This document shows positions 8,174-15,743 of a stretch of DNA of 16,323 nucleotides, piece by piece. The translations under genes were made by a program, and so were the position numbers. Positions within the stretch are counted from its first letter, which is position 1, and each line of letters opens with the position of its first letter. Below the pieces are notes generated by a model that made no database searches, had not been told where the DNA came from, and saw only the letters and a list, made by a program, of their open reading frames with translations. The stretch spans positions 680 to 17,002 of the forward strand of contig HF986703.1 of assembly GCA_000433175.1 (NCBI GenBank), given 5' to 3'. The DNA is from Prevotella sp. CAG:1058. Lineage in GTDB: Bacteria > Bacteroidota > Bacteroidia > Bacteroidales > Bacteroidaceae.

Positions 8174-8206
8174 CAAAATTAGCCTATTTCCATTAAAAGT
8201 CGCAAA
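8174..8206 (-). promoter_or_regulatory. Candidate Bacteroidota promoter for the coiled-coil protein gene
   Basis: On the minus strand the -33 element TTTG (8203-8206) and the -7 box TAATTTTG (8174-8181) are separated by 21 bases. Both match the Bacteroidota consensus. This leaves a leader of about 55 bases before the ATG at 8111. It is one of the cleanest promoter matches in the window. Confidence 0.6.
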
Positions 8207-8308
8207 GTTTTTCAAAGTATAAATATCAAAAATGCTAAAATTAGTAATTTTACCGAATTTTTGAACAAAATTAAAAGCAACACTCACATTAAACACTATC
8301 GGATAAAA

Positions 8309-9001
8309 CTAAAGATAGAAATCAGCAGTCAGCCCCATGTACCAATCCGAACGCGTCATGTCGTCATTATTCAGGCACTTTTCGCATTCCTCAACAGCCA
8401 CTGCGGGGCGTTTGCCGTAAGCCAGCAACCACCGGCCAACGGGCTTGCGCCCAACCGTACGTATGCCACAGGCCTTCAACGGCCAAAGTCCGGCAAATGC
8501 AGCTTCTGCGTCAAAAGCCACACGATGCGAAGCCGGAACCACTACAGAAAACACACCTTCGGGCAAGAGCAGCCTGGAAGCATGCCTGAACAAATCAGGA
8601 AACGGCAGTGCAACAGATGAACGCGCCAAAGTCCGCTCATAGGTCGAGCTGGCCGGCGATGCTTCGTAAAACGGCGGATTGCATACTATTGAGTCGAACA
8701 AGGATGCACTGTAATCCTGTATGGCAGACTCTACAACATCTATCCTGCCCTTGAATTCCGAACGCTCCACATTCTCACTTGCCTGAATGCACGCCCCTGG
8801 TTCTATGTCCACAGCCGTGACGTGCGTCTGCGGAAACCTTTGCGCCATCATCAAGGCTATCAACCCTGAACCTGTACCTATATCCAGTACACGGTTTCCG
8901 CCAGTAGCCCATGCACCTAAAAGCACTCCGTCCGTGCCCACTTTCATTGCGCACTTGTCATGGTTTACAACAAAACGCTTGAACCTGAAACCTGAAGCCA
9001 T
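8309..9001 (-). CDS. trmN: tRNA1(Val) adenine-37 N6-methyltransferase, TrmN6/YfiC family
   Basis: This is a 230-residue class I SAM-dependent methyltransferase. The N-terminal signature FKRFVVNHDKCAMKVGTDGV with LLGAWA (about residues 7-32) is specific to the TrmN6/YfiC group. Motif I is VLDIGTGSG at 38-46, the acidic SAM-ribose position lies in VDIE near residue 65, and the catalytic motif NPPF at 108-111 is the type used for N6 methylation of adenine. Family members methylate A37 of the valine tRNA with anticodon cmo5UAC in the cytoplasm; whether that tRNA is the target here is inferred from family. Length is close to E. coli YfiC (about 245). The ATG at 8999-9001 is 45 bases from a promoter candidate. 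The gene is divergent from lon and separated by 197 bases from the coiled-coil gene downstream. Confidence 0.88.
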   Translation of the reverse strand: MASGFRFKRFVVNHDKCAMKVGTDGVLLGAWATGGNRVLDIGTGSGLIALMMAQRFPQTHVTAVDIEPGACIQASENVERSEFKGRIDVVESAIQDYSASLFDSIVCNPPFYEASPASSTYERTLARSSVALPFPDLFRHASRLLLPEGVFSVVVPASHRVAFDAEAAFAGLWPLKACGIRTVGRKPVGRWLLAYGKRPAVAVEECEKCLNNDDMTRSDWYMGLTADFYL

Positions 9002-9046
9002 ACATCAAATATGTGAATTATATTAAACATTCAATCTTCCTGACTG

Positions 9047-9077
9047 CAAATGTACTGAAAATCCGACAATACCACAA
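9047..9077 (-). promoter_or_regulatory. Candidate promoter for the trmN-like gene
   Basis: On the minus strand the -7 box is TACATTTG (9047-9054), an exact TAnnTTTG match. A TTG lies 20 bases upstream at 9075-9077. The predicted leader before the ATG at 9001 is about 40 bases. Confidence 0.5.
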
Positions 9078-9290
9078 TACCTAGTTCACGTTATATTCAC
9101 AAAACTCCTTGACGCCGCACGACTGGATAAGACATGAAGCCAACGGTGCAAACCTATGGCAATACGGCCAACAACAAGCACGCACCAGCATCCATATATT
9201 TATGATTACCAACTATTTACGAATAAATATTAATCTAAATTATTATAGCCGCATAAGGTATAAGGGCAACACACAAAACCAATACAAATC

Positions 9291-9329
9291 CAATAGGTGA
9301 CCTTTTGCAACCCGAAAGGTTACCTATTG
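9291..9329. repeat. 15-bp inverted repeat (long hairpin)
   Basis: CAATAGGTGACCTTT (9291-9305) pairs with AAAGGTTACCTATTG (9315-9329) along all 15 positions with one G-T wobble, around a 9-base loop. It overlaps the first two units of the 22-bp repeat. There is no following T-run, and it lies far from either flanking stop codon, so it is not an obvious terminator. Confidence 0.7.
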
Positions 9330-9383
9330 CCTCACAAAAGGCGTCCTTTTACAATCCAAAAGATAACCTTTTGAAAATGCCCT
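9296..9383. repeat. Degenerate 22-bp tandem repeat, four units
   Basis: Four consecutive 22-base units (9296-9317, 9318-9339, 9340-9361, 9362-9383) share a pattern: GGTnACCTTTTGCAA, then any base, then CCAAAA. By eye unit 1 differs at one position, unit 3 at three, unit 2 at four and unit 4 at about eight. Weaker in-phase relics lie on each side (9274-9295 and 9384-9405, about half the positions matching). Each unit carries the palindrome GGTnACC, and CCTTTT and AAAAGG recur in inverted orientation, so adjacent units can pair. It looks like an old intergenic array under decay; whether copies exist elsewhere in the genome cannot be seen here. Confidence 0.7.
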
Positions 9384-9542
9384 TTCAACACGTTGCATTC
9401 CAACCATCATCCAGGCCGCATATTCAATCCGGATTGCCATTATATTTAACCACTAATTTCCACTTTACACTGATTAATAAAGCCGTCTCGGCCTGCACCT
9501 GTACAATACAACGTTATTAAAATGAAAATAATCATGCCGCCG

Positions 9543-9555
9543 CGACAAAATGTCG
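9543..9555. promoter_or_regulatory. 13-bp dyad in the -33 region of the lon promoter
   Basis: CGACA-AAA-TGTCG is a perfect 5-bp dyad ending 11 bases before the -7 box candidate. It occupies the place where a TTTG -33 element would be expected, which is missing here. This would suit an operator or activator site, but a dyad this short can arise by chance. Confidence 0.35.
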
Positions 9556-9566
9556 ATTAAAATGAG

Positions 9567-9574
9567 TAAATTTG
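9567..9574 (+). promoter_or_regulatory. Candidate -7 box for the lon operon
   Basis: TAAATTTG matches TAnnTTTG exactly. Transcription would begin near 9581, giving lon a leader of about 80 bases. The leader contains a weak 5-bp stem, CCGGC (9615-9619) with GCCGG (9629-9633). This is probably the promoter for the whole lon-tgt-permease-helicase run. Confidence 0.55.
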
Positions 9575-9660
9575 CACCCCTGATAAATTAATGTGAAATT
9601 AAGGTAAGAAGAAACCGGCGTCAGTGCTGCCGGAATAAGATTTACTATTCTAACACGATT

Positions 9661-12108
9661 ATGAAAAGAGAGACTAACAGCGCATTTTCCATGATAGCAG
9701 ATTACGAAGGCGACATAACAAAACTCTTCGAAGGCAACGAGAACGGCGAGCTGCCAATATTGGCGACGCGCAACCTTGTGTTGTTCCCTGGCGTTGTGTC
9801 ACCGGTGCTTATCGGACGGACATCCAGCCTCAACCTCGTAAACTACCTGAAAGAGACACCAGACCAGGCATTCGCTGTGTTCTGCCAGAAGAACGCCGAG
9901 GAAGACGCTCCGGCAAGGAAAGAAGAGCTTTACGACTATGGTGTGTATGCAAAAATAATTCGTGTGCTCGAGATGCCAGGACAGACAAACAACGTCACCG
10001 TAATACTTCAGGGTCTTGGACGCTGCAAGCTGACCGAACTTAAAAGCATCAGTCCGTTTCTAAGGGGAGTCGTAGAAGTGGCTTCCGAGAAAATACCCGA
10101 CGAGAAGGACAAGGAGTTCATGACGGCCATCGAGGACCTGCGCAATGTCACCATAGAATATGTCAAGAAGAATGACGAGATACCTGACGAGGCACAGTTC
10201 GCCCTCCAGAACATCAACAATGCGGTAATACTGCTCAACTTCGTTTGCACCAGCCTGCCGTTCGACGTGAAAGAGAAAATAAAGCTCTTGAAGTCAAACT
10301 CGCTGAAGGACCGTCTGTTCAAGCTGTTGAAGATTCTCCACCGCGAAATGCAACTGCTCGAAATAAAGCATGACATACGCACAAAGACACGCGAAGACAT
10401 TGACGAGCAGCAACGTGAATATTTCCTGCAACAGCAGATTAAGAATATCAAGGAGGAACTTGGCAACGGCGACAGCTATCCCGAACGCAAGGAACTGCTT
10501 GAGGCTGCAAAGGACAAGAAATGGCCGGAGGACATCGAAAATACTTTCAACAAAGAGCTTGACAAGCTCGACATTCTCAATCCGCAAAGTCCGGAATTCA
10601 GCGTACAGCTGACTTACCTCCAGACTCTTGTAAACCTGCCATGGGGCAGTTACTCACAAGACGACCTCAACCTCAAGCGTGCCGAAGAAGTGCTCGACAA
10701 AGACCACTACGGCATGAAAAAAGTAAAGGAGCGCATACTTGAATACATGGCAGTACTCAGCCTAAGACAGGACTTGAAATCACCCATAATCTGCCTGTAC
10801 GGCCCTCCGGGAGTCGGCAAGACAAGTCTTGGCAAGAGCATTGCCGCCTCAATGAAGCGCAAATACACAAGAATATCGCTCGGCGGCGTACACGACGAGG
10901 CTGAGATACGAGGCCACCGCCGCACGTACATCGGAGCCATGCCCGGACGTATAATCAAGAGCATACAGAAGGCAGGCTCGTCAAACCCCGTATTCATACT
11001 TGACGAGATTGACAAGGTTACGCAGAACACCATAAACGGCGACCCGGCGTCAGCCTTGCTCGAGGTGCTCGACCCAGAACAGAACTTCGCCTTCCACGAC
11101 AATTACCTTGACGTGGACTACGACCTGTCAAAAGTCCTGTTCATCGCAACGGCTAACGACTTGAACACTATACCGCGCCCGCTGCTCGACCGTATGGAGC
11201 TGATAGAGGTTAGCGGATACATTACCGAAGAAAAGGTCGAGATAGCCAAACGCCACCTTATCCCGAAGGAGAAGGACAACACGGGACTAGGCGACGAGAA
11301 GAAGCTGGTATTCACCAAGCAAGCCATCGAGAAAATAATCGAGCAATACACGCGTGAAAGCGGTGTACGCCAACTGGAGAAACAGATTAACAAGGCGTTG
11401 CGCAAGCTGGCATTCCTCAAAGCCAAAGACGGCGCACTGCCCTACTACAAGATAACTCCCGAAGAGGTGTCAGCCCTCTTGGGCAACCCGCCCTTCTACC
11501 GTGACATATACCAGGGCAACGAATATGCAGGCGTAGTAACAGGCCTGGCATGGACGAGCGTCGGCGGCGAGATACTCTTCATTGAGACCAGCCTGAGCAA
11601 GGGCAAAGGCTCTAAACTGACCCTTACCGGTAACTTGGGCGACGTAATGAAAGAGTCAGCCGTCCTCGCGCTTGAATATGTCAAAGCACACGCCAGCGTG
11701 CTGGGAATCGACTACCGCATCTTCGACCACTGGAACATACACATACACGTACCTGAAGGAGCAACGCCGAAAGACGGTCCGTCGGCCGGCATAACCATAG
11801 CCACGTCGATAGCCTCGGCACTGACACAACGCAAAGTACGCGCCAAGACGGCAATGACAGGCGAAATAACCCTGCGCGGCAAGGTATTGCCCGTAGGCGG
11901 CATAAAGGAAAAGATACTTGCCGCCAAACGAGCCGGCATAACCGAAATCGTGATGTGCAAGGACAACAAGAAGGATATTGAGGAAATTTCAGACGAATAC
12001 ATTGCCGGAGTAAACTTCCATTATGTAGAAAACATACAGGAGGTATGGGACTTTGCCCTTACCGACGAGAAAGTGAAGAACCCTGTAACGTTTGACATTG
12101 AAGACTAA
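9661..12108 (+). CDS. lon: ATP-dependent protease Lon (LonA type)
   Basis: The 815-residue protein has the full LonA layout. A LON substrate-binding domain (about residues 30-230, opening LPILATRNLVLFPGVVSPV) is followed by a helical and coiled-coil segment rich in Lys and Glu. The AAA+ ATPase comes next, with Walker A GPPGVGKT at 381-388 and Walker B ending in DEID at 448-451. The C-terminal serine protease domain has the catalytic serine in DGPSAG (Ser708) and the catalytic lysine in GGIKEK (Lys751). The 43-residue spacing between them equals that of E. coli Lon (Ser679 and Lys722). All key residues are present, so it should be active. Lon is a cytoplasmic hexamer that degrades misfolded and selected regulatory proteins. 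Length is slightly above the E. coli protein (784). It is the first gene of a tight four-gene run and has its own promoter candidate. Confidence 0.98.
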   Translation: MKRETNSAFSMIADYEGDITKLFEGNENGELPILATRNLVLFPGVVSPVLIGRTSSLNLVNYLKETPDQAFAVFCQKNAEEDAPARKEELYDYGVYAKIIRVLEMPGQTNNVTVILQGLGRCKLTELKSISPFLRGVVEVASEKIPDEKDKEFMTAIEDLRNVTIEYVKKNDEIPDEAQFALQNINNAVILLNFVCTSLPFDVKEKIKLLKSNSLKDRLFKLLKILHREMQLLEIKHDIRTKTREDIDEQQREYFLQQQIKNIKEELGNGDSYPERKELLEAAKDKKWPEDIENTFNKELDKLDILNPQSPEFSVQLTYLQTLVNLPWGSYSQDDLNLKRAEEVLDKDHYGMKKVKERILEYMAVLSLRQDLKSPIICLYGPPGVGKTSLGKSIAASMKRKYTRISLGGVHDEAEIRGHRRTYIGAMPGRIIKSIQKAGSSNPVFILDEIDKVTQNTINGDPASALLEVLDPEQNFAFHDNYLDVDYDLSKVLFIATANDLNTIPRPLLDRMELIEVSGYITEEKVEIAKRHLIPKEKDNTGLGDEKKLVFTKQAIEKIIEQYTRESGVRQLEKQINKALRKLAFLKAKDGALPYYKITPEEVSALLGNPPFYRDIYQGNEYAGVVTGLAWTSVGGEILFIETSLSKGKGSKLTLTGNLGDVMKESAVLALEYVKAHASVLGIDYRIFDHWNIHIHVPEGATPKDGPSAGITIATSIASALTQRKVRAKTAMTGEITLRGKVLPVGGIKEKILAAKRAGITEIVMCKDNKKDIEEISDEYIAGVNFHYVENIQEVWDFALTDEKVKNPVTFDIED

Positions 12109-12112
12109 AAAC

Positions 12113-13240
12113 ATGTTTTTCGAACTACAACATACCGACAACGCGAGCGACGCGCGCACAGGAATAATAACCACCGCGCACGGACAGATACGCACGCCCA
12201 TATTCATGCCTGTTGGCACGTGCGGCAGCGTAAAGGGCGTGCATTTCAGCGAACTGCGCGAACAAGTGAAGGCACAAATCATATTGGGCAACACTTACCA
12301 CCTCTACCTGCGCCCGGGCCTCGACGTACTAAAGGCTGCCGGAGGCCTGCATAAGTTCAACACATGGGACAGGCCGATACTGACTGACAGCGGCGGCTTC
12401 CAGGTATTCTCGCTTACGGGTATAAGGAAGCTCAAGGAAGAAGGCTGCGAGTTCCGTTCACACATAGACGGGTCAAAACATTTCTTCACGCCTGAAAACG
12501 TGATGGATACTGAAAGAGCCATCGGTGCAGACATCATCATGGCCTTTGACGAGTGCCCTCCAGGACAGAGCGATTACCAATACGCAAAGAAAAGCCTTAC
12601 ACTGACACAGCATTGGCTTGACAGGTGCATAAAGCGTTTCAACGAGACCGAACCGCTTTACGGCTACCGGCAGACGTTGTTCCCCATCGTGCAGGGATGC
12701 ACGTTCAAGGAACTGAGACGTGAAGCCGCAAAATATGTGGCAGACAAGGGTGCGGACGGTAATGCAATAGGCGGACTTGCCGTAGGCGAACCGACCGAGG
12801 TTATGTATGAAATGATAGAGGTAGTCAACGAAATCCTGCCTAAGGACAAGCCCCGATACCTGATGGGAGTTGGTACTCCGCAGAACATACTTGAAGCCAT
12901 CGAACGCGGAGTTGACATGTTCGACTGCGTTATGCCGACAAGAAACGGCAGGAACGCCATGCTCTTCACATACAACGGTACAATGAACATGCGCAACAAG
13001 AAGTGGGAAAAAGACTTCTCGCCCATCGACCCTGACGGGTGCGACGTGGACAAGACGTACTCAAAAGCATACCTGCACCACCTGTTCAAGGCACAGGAAC
13101 TGCTGGCCATGCAGATTGCAAGCATACACAACCTGGCTTTTTACCTTCGCCTTGTGAGCGATGCCCGTAGCCACATTGAAGCCGGTGATTTCGTAAAATG
13201 GAAATCTTCCGTAATAAACCAACTGGGAAAACGGATTTAA
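12113..13240 (+). CDS. tgt: Queuine/preQ1 tRNA-ribosyltransferase (TGT) with altered zinc site
   Basis: From the ATG at 12113 the protein is 375 residues, the normal bacterial TGT length. An in-frame ATG at 12092 would overlap lon and add seven residues unlike the family. TGT swaps guanine 34 for preQ1 (or queuine) in tRNAs with GUN anticodons. Active-site residues match Zymomonas TGT: Asp92 in LTDSGG (Asp102 there), Asp146 in FDEC (Asp156), the AIGGLAVGE loop, and the nucleophile Asp271 in MFDCVMPTR (Asp280). VQGC stands where VQGG is usual. The structural zinc site is changed: the expected Cys-x-Cys-x2-Cys plus His becomes Asp308, Cys310, Asp313 and His339, so two of three cysteines are lost. 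The fold and catalytic core otherwise look intact. The gene is 4 bases after lon and 9 before the permease, so it is translated within the same operon. Confidence 0.95.
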   Translation: MFFELQHTDNASDARTGIITTAHGQIRTPIFMPVGTCGSVKGVHFSELREQVKAQIILGNTYHLYLRPGLDVLKAAGGLHKFNTWDRPILTDSGGFQVFSLTGIRKLKEEGCEFRSHIDGSKHFFTPENVMDTERAIGADIIMAFDECPPGQSDYQYAKKSLTLTQHWLDRCIKRFNETEPLYGYRQTLFPIVQGCTFKELRREAAKYVADKGADGNAIGGLAVGEPTEVMYEMIEVVNEILPKDKPRYLMGVGTPQNILEAIERGVDMFDCVMPTRNGRNAMLFTYNGTMNMRNKKWEKDFSPIDPDGCDVDKTYSKAYLHHLFKAQELLAMQIASIHNLAFYLRLVSDARSHIEAGDFVKWKSSVINQLGKRI

Positions 13241-13249
13241 CAAAACGGA

Positions 13250-14479
13250 ATGAAGACAAAGAATATCAGGAGTTTCAGGAAGGTACTGAAAGCGGCAAGG
13301 TGGATAATGATTCATTTTGCATGGCTTTTCGTAGCATTAGCATGGCTGGGAAGAAGGCTTGGATGGATGAAATACCTCAACCCTGCAAGATATATGAAAA
13401 TACTGGATTGGTACATTATAAAGAAATTTATAGGTACATACTTCTACTCGATAGCCCTCATCATCTCCATTTCGATAGTTTTCGACATAAACGAAAACCT
13501 TGCCAAGTTCACCCAGTACCACGCTCCGCTCAAGGCGATAGTCGTGGACTATTACATGAACTTCGTACCTTACTTCGCCAACCTATTCAGCCCGTTGTTC
13601 GTCTTCATTGCTGTCATCTTTTTTACCTCAAAGCTGGCAGGCAACTCAGAGGTAATATCAATGCTGGCGGCCGGCGTAAGTTTTAAGCGACTAATGCGCC
13701 CTTACATGATATCAGCAGCCATCATCTCTGTAATGACCTTTTTCCTCGGGGCATACGTAATACCCAAAGGAACCATCATAAGGCAGAACTTCGAAACCAT
13801 GTACAAGAACAAGAAGAAGAACACATCTGCCGAAAACGTACAGTTGCAGGTCGGCAAGGGAGTTATAGCGTACATACAGCATTACGACAACAATCTGAAG
13901 AAAGGTTACGGATTCTGCCTGGACAAGTTTGAGGACAAGAAACTCGTAAGTCACATGACGGCATCGGAAATTCAATACGACACCATCTCCGACTCAAAAT
14001 ATCATTGGAAGGCACGCAACTGGCGCATCCGTCAGTTGAAGGGAATGCGCGAAACTATAACAAGCGGTTCGGTAAAAGACACGACCATTATGATGGAGCC
14101 GACCGACTTGGTATTCTCTAAGGGACAGCAGGAAACATTCACCAGTCCGCAACTGAAAGACTATATAAGCAAACAGATCGACCGAGGTTCCGGCAACGTA
14201 GTTCAATACGAGGTTGAATACCACAAGCGCATAGCCACATCGTTCGCCTCGTTCATCCTTACGACCATAGGCTTATCCCTATCGTCAAGGAAACGCAAGG
14301 GAGGAATGGGTATGTATCTCGGAATCGGACTTGCCCTCAGCTTCACATACATAATGCTGCAAACCGTATCGTCGACCTTTGCCATTAATGCAGACACGCC
14401 TCCTATGCTGGCAGCGTGGATTCCAAACATCATTTTCACGGTGGTGGCATATTTCTGCTACCGCAAAGCACCAAATTAA
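13250..14479 (+). CDS. LptF/LptG-family (YjgP/YjgQ) lipopolysaccharide export permease
   Basis: This 409-residue protein matches the LptF/LptG fold. A membrane segment after RYMKILDWYIIKKFIGTYF is followed by helices near PYFANLFSPLFVFIAVIFF and the conserved SEVISMLAAGVSFKRLMRPY (about residues 140-160). A periplasmic beta-rich domain occupies about 185-330. The closing helices begin EYHKRIATSFASFILTTIGL, with two or three more hydrophobic segments after that. LptF and LptG form the inner-membrane channel that, with the LptB ATPase, moves lipopolysaccharide towards the cell surface. F cannot be separated from G here, though single genes of this type in Bacteroidota are usually called LptG-like. 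The start at 13250, 9 bases after tgt, adds 48 residues before the usual family start (MKILDW at 13394), including one extra hydrophobic stretch. I keep the longer start because of its operon spacing. Confidence 0.9.
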   Translation: MKTKNIRSFRKVLKAARWIMIHFAWLFVALAWLGRRLGWMKYLNPARYMKILDWYIIKKFIGTYFYSIALIISISIVFDINENLAKFTQYHAPLKAIVVDYYMNFVPYFANLFSPLFVFIAVIFFTSKLAGNSEVISMLAAGVSFKRLMRPYMISAAIISVMTFFLGAYVIPKGTIIRQNFETMYKNKKKNTSAENVQLQVGKGVIAYIQHYDNNLKKGYGFCLDKFEDKKLVSHMTASEIQYDTISDSKYHWKARNWRIRQLKGMRETITSGSVKDTTIMMEPTDLVFSKGQQETFTSPQLKDYISKQIDRGSGNVVQYEVEYHKRIATSFASFILTTIGLSLSSRKRKGGMGMYLGIGLALSFTYIMLQTVSSTFAINADTPPMLAAWIPNIIFTVVAYFCYRKAPN

Positions 14480-14483
14480 TTAT

Positions 14484-15743
14484 ATGGATTTTTACGATTT
14501 AGATTTAAGCGACAACACTCTCGACGCCATAGACGCCATGGGATGGACCTCCTGCACGCCAATACAGGAGAAATGCATCCCGGAAATAATCACAGGAAAA
14601 GACGTATTGGGAATAGCTCAAACGGGCACAGGAAAAACAGCTGCCTACCTTTTGCCAATACTTAGCATGCTCGATGAAGAGGATTTCCCAGAAGAGTCAA
14701 TCAATTGCGTCATAATGAGTCCTACGCGCGAGCTAGCCCAACAGATTGACCAGGCAATGCAAGGCTTTTCATACTACATGGACAGCGTCAGCAGTGTAGC
14801 TGTCTACGGTGGTAACGACGGAAGCAGGTACGACCAGGAATATAAAAGCATGAAAATGGGAGCCGACGTAATAATAGCTACGCCCGGCAGGCTCATCAGC
14901 CATATCAACATGGGCAACGTCGACCTCGGCAAGGTGTCATTTTTTGTTCTCGACGAAGCCGACCGCATGCTGGATATGGGATTCTATGAGGACATTATAT
15001 CAATAGCCAAACTTCTTCCTACGAGCTGCCAGACTATAATGTTCTCTGCCACCATGCCTCAAAAAATTGAAGACCTTGCAAAAAACATACTCAAAAACCC
15101 AGCAATAATAAAACTTGCTGTAAGCAAACCTGCAGAAAAAATAAAACAAATGGCATGTGTATGCCACGAAAACCAAAAAATCGGGGTATTAAAAGACATA
15201 TTCAAGACATACGGCCAGAAACGCGTTATTATCTTCTCGAGCTCTAAACTCAAGGTTAAGGAAATAAACAAAAACCTAAGGATGCATAATATAAACAGCG
15301 GAGAGATGCATTCCGACCTCATGCAAAGCCAAAGAGACGAAGTCATGTATGCTTTCAAAACCGGACAAGTTGACGTACTTGTTGCAACAGACATAGTTGC
15401 CCGTGGAATAGATATTGACGACATCTCCATGGTAATAAATTTCGACGTACCACATGACTCAGAAGATTATGTACATAGAATAGGAAGAACCGCACGGGCC
15501 GACCACGACGGAATAGCAATAACACTTGTACGTGGCAAGGAAGTGGGGAAATTCATGCAGATAGAAAAATTCCTTGGCCATGAAGTTGATAAAATCCCAT
15601 TGCCAAAGGGACTTGGCAAAGCTCCTGAATATAAAGTTATTGAAGAAAGAAAAAGAAAACGCGACGGCGGAAAAGGAAAACGCTTCAGAGGCAAAGGCAA
15701 ACCAAGAAAGAAAAGCGACAAATCTAAAGAACCACGTAAGTAA
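14484..15743 (+). CDS. DEAD-box ATP-dependent RNA helicase, RhlE-like
   Basis: From the ATG at 14484, 4 bases after the permease stop, the protein is 419 residues. A further in-frame ATG at 14379 lies inside the permease gene and is not used. All DEAD-box motifs are present: the Q motif around Gln28, motif I AQTGTGKT (45-52), Ia PTRELAQQ, Ib TPGR, II DEAD (157-160), III SAT (188-190), V ARGID (306-310) and VI HRIGRTAR (331-338). A lysine-, arginine- and glycine-rich tail follows (about 380-419), probably an RNA-binding extension. The overall form fits the RhlE group, which remodels ribosomal RNA or mRNA structure in the cytoplasm. The exact RNA target is unknown. The last 20 bases overlap the convergent phosphopantetheinyl transferase gene, and an intrinsic terminator follows 28 bases after the stop. 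Confidence 0.95.
   Translation: MDFYDLDLSDNTLDAIDAMGWTSCTPIQEKCIPEIITGKDVLGIAQTGTGKTAAYLLPILSMLDEEDFPEESINCVIMSPTRELAQQIDQAMQGFSYYMDSVSSVAVYGGNDGSRYDQEYKSMKMGADVIIATPGRLISHINMGNVDLGKVSFFVLDEADRMLDMGFYEDIISIAKLLPTSCQTIMFSATMPQKIEDLAKNILKNPAIIKLAVSKPAEKIKQMACVCHENQKIGVLKDIFKTYGQKRVIIFSSSKLKVKEINKNLRMHNINSGEMHSDLMQSQRDEVMYAFKTGQVDVLVATDIVARGIDIDDISMVINFDVPHDSEDYVHRIGRTARADHDGIAITLVRGKEVGKFMQIEKFLGHEVDKIPLPKGLGKAPEYKVIEERKRKRDGGKGKRFRGKGKPRKKSDKSKEPRK

Larger units (their letters stand above)
9002..9660. other. 659-base gene-free region between divergent trmN-like gene and lon
   Basis: No convincing gene lies here. It holds, in order, the trmN-side promoter candidate (9047-9077), an AT-rich stretch without recognisable structure (about 9100-9270), a decayed 22-bp tandem repeat (9296-9383) that includes a 15-bp hairpin, about 140 bases with nothing recognised (9406-9540), then a dyad, the lon promoter candidate and the lon leader. 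Two short open frames at 9109-9300 and 9305-9520 have no family resemblance or leader, and the second reads through the repeat. The region is unusually long for this otherwise compact segment. Confidence 0.75.

Noticed and set aside
9296..9383. Possible CRISPR array
   Set aside because: The 22-base units directly abut each other with no spacers, are degenerate, and no cas genes are present.
9109..9520. Two short plus-strand open frames (9109-9300 and 9305-9520) upstream of lon
   Set aside because: No family resemblance, no leader or promoter placed to serve them, and the second reads straight through the 22-bp repeat, so its sequence is explained by the repeat.
12092..12112. Upstream in-frame start for tgt overlapping lon
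   Set aside because: It adds seven residues before the family-typical start and overlaps the lon coding end; the ATG at 12113 gives the standard length.
14379..14483. Upstream in-frame start for the DEAD-box helicase
   Set aside because: It lies inside the permease gene and adds 35 residues unlike the family; the ATG at 14484, 4 bases after the permease stop, gives the usual N-terminus.
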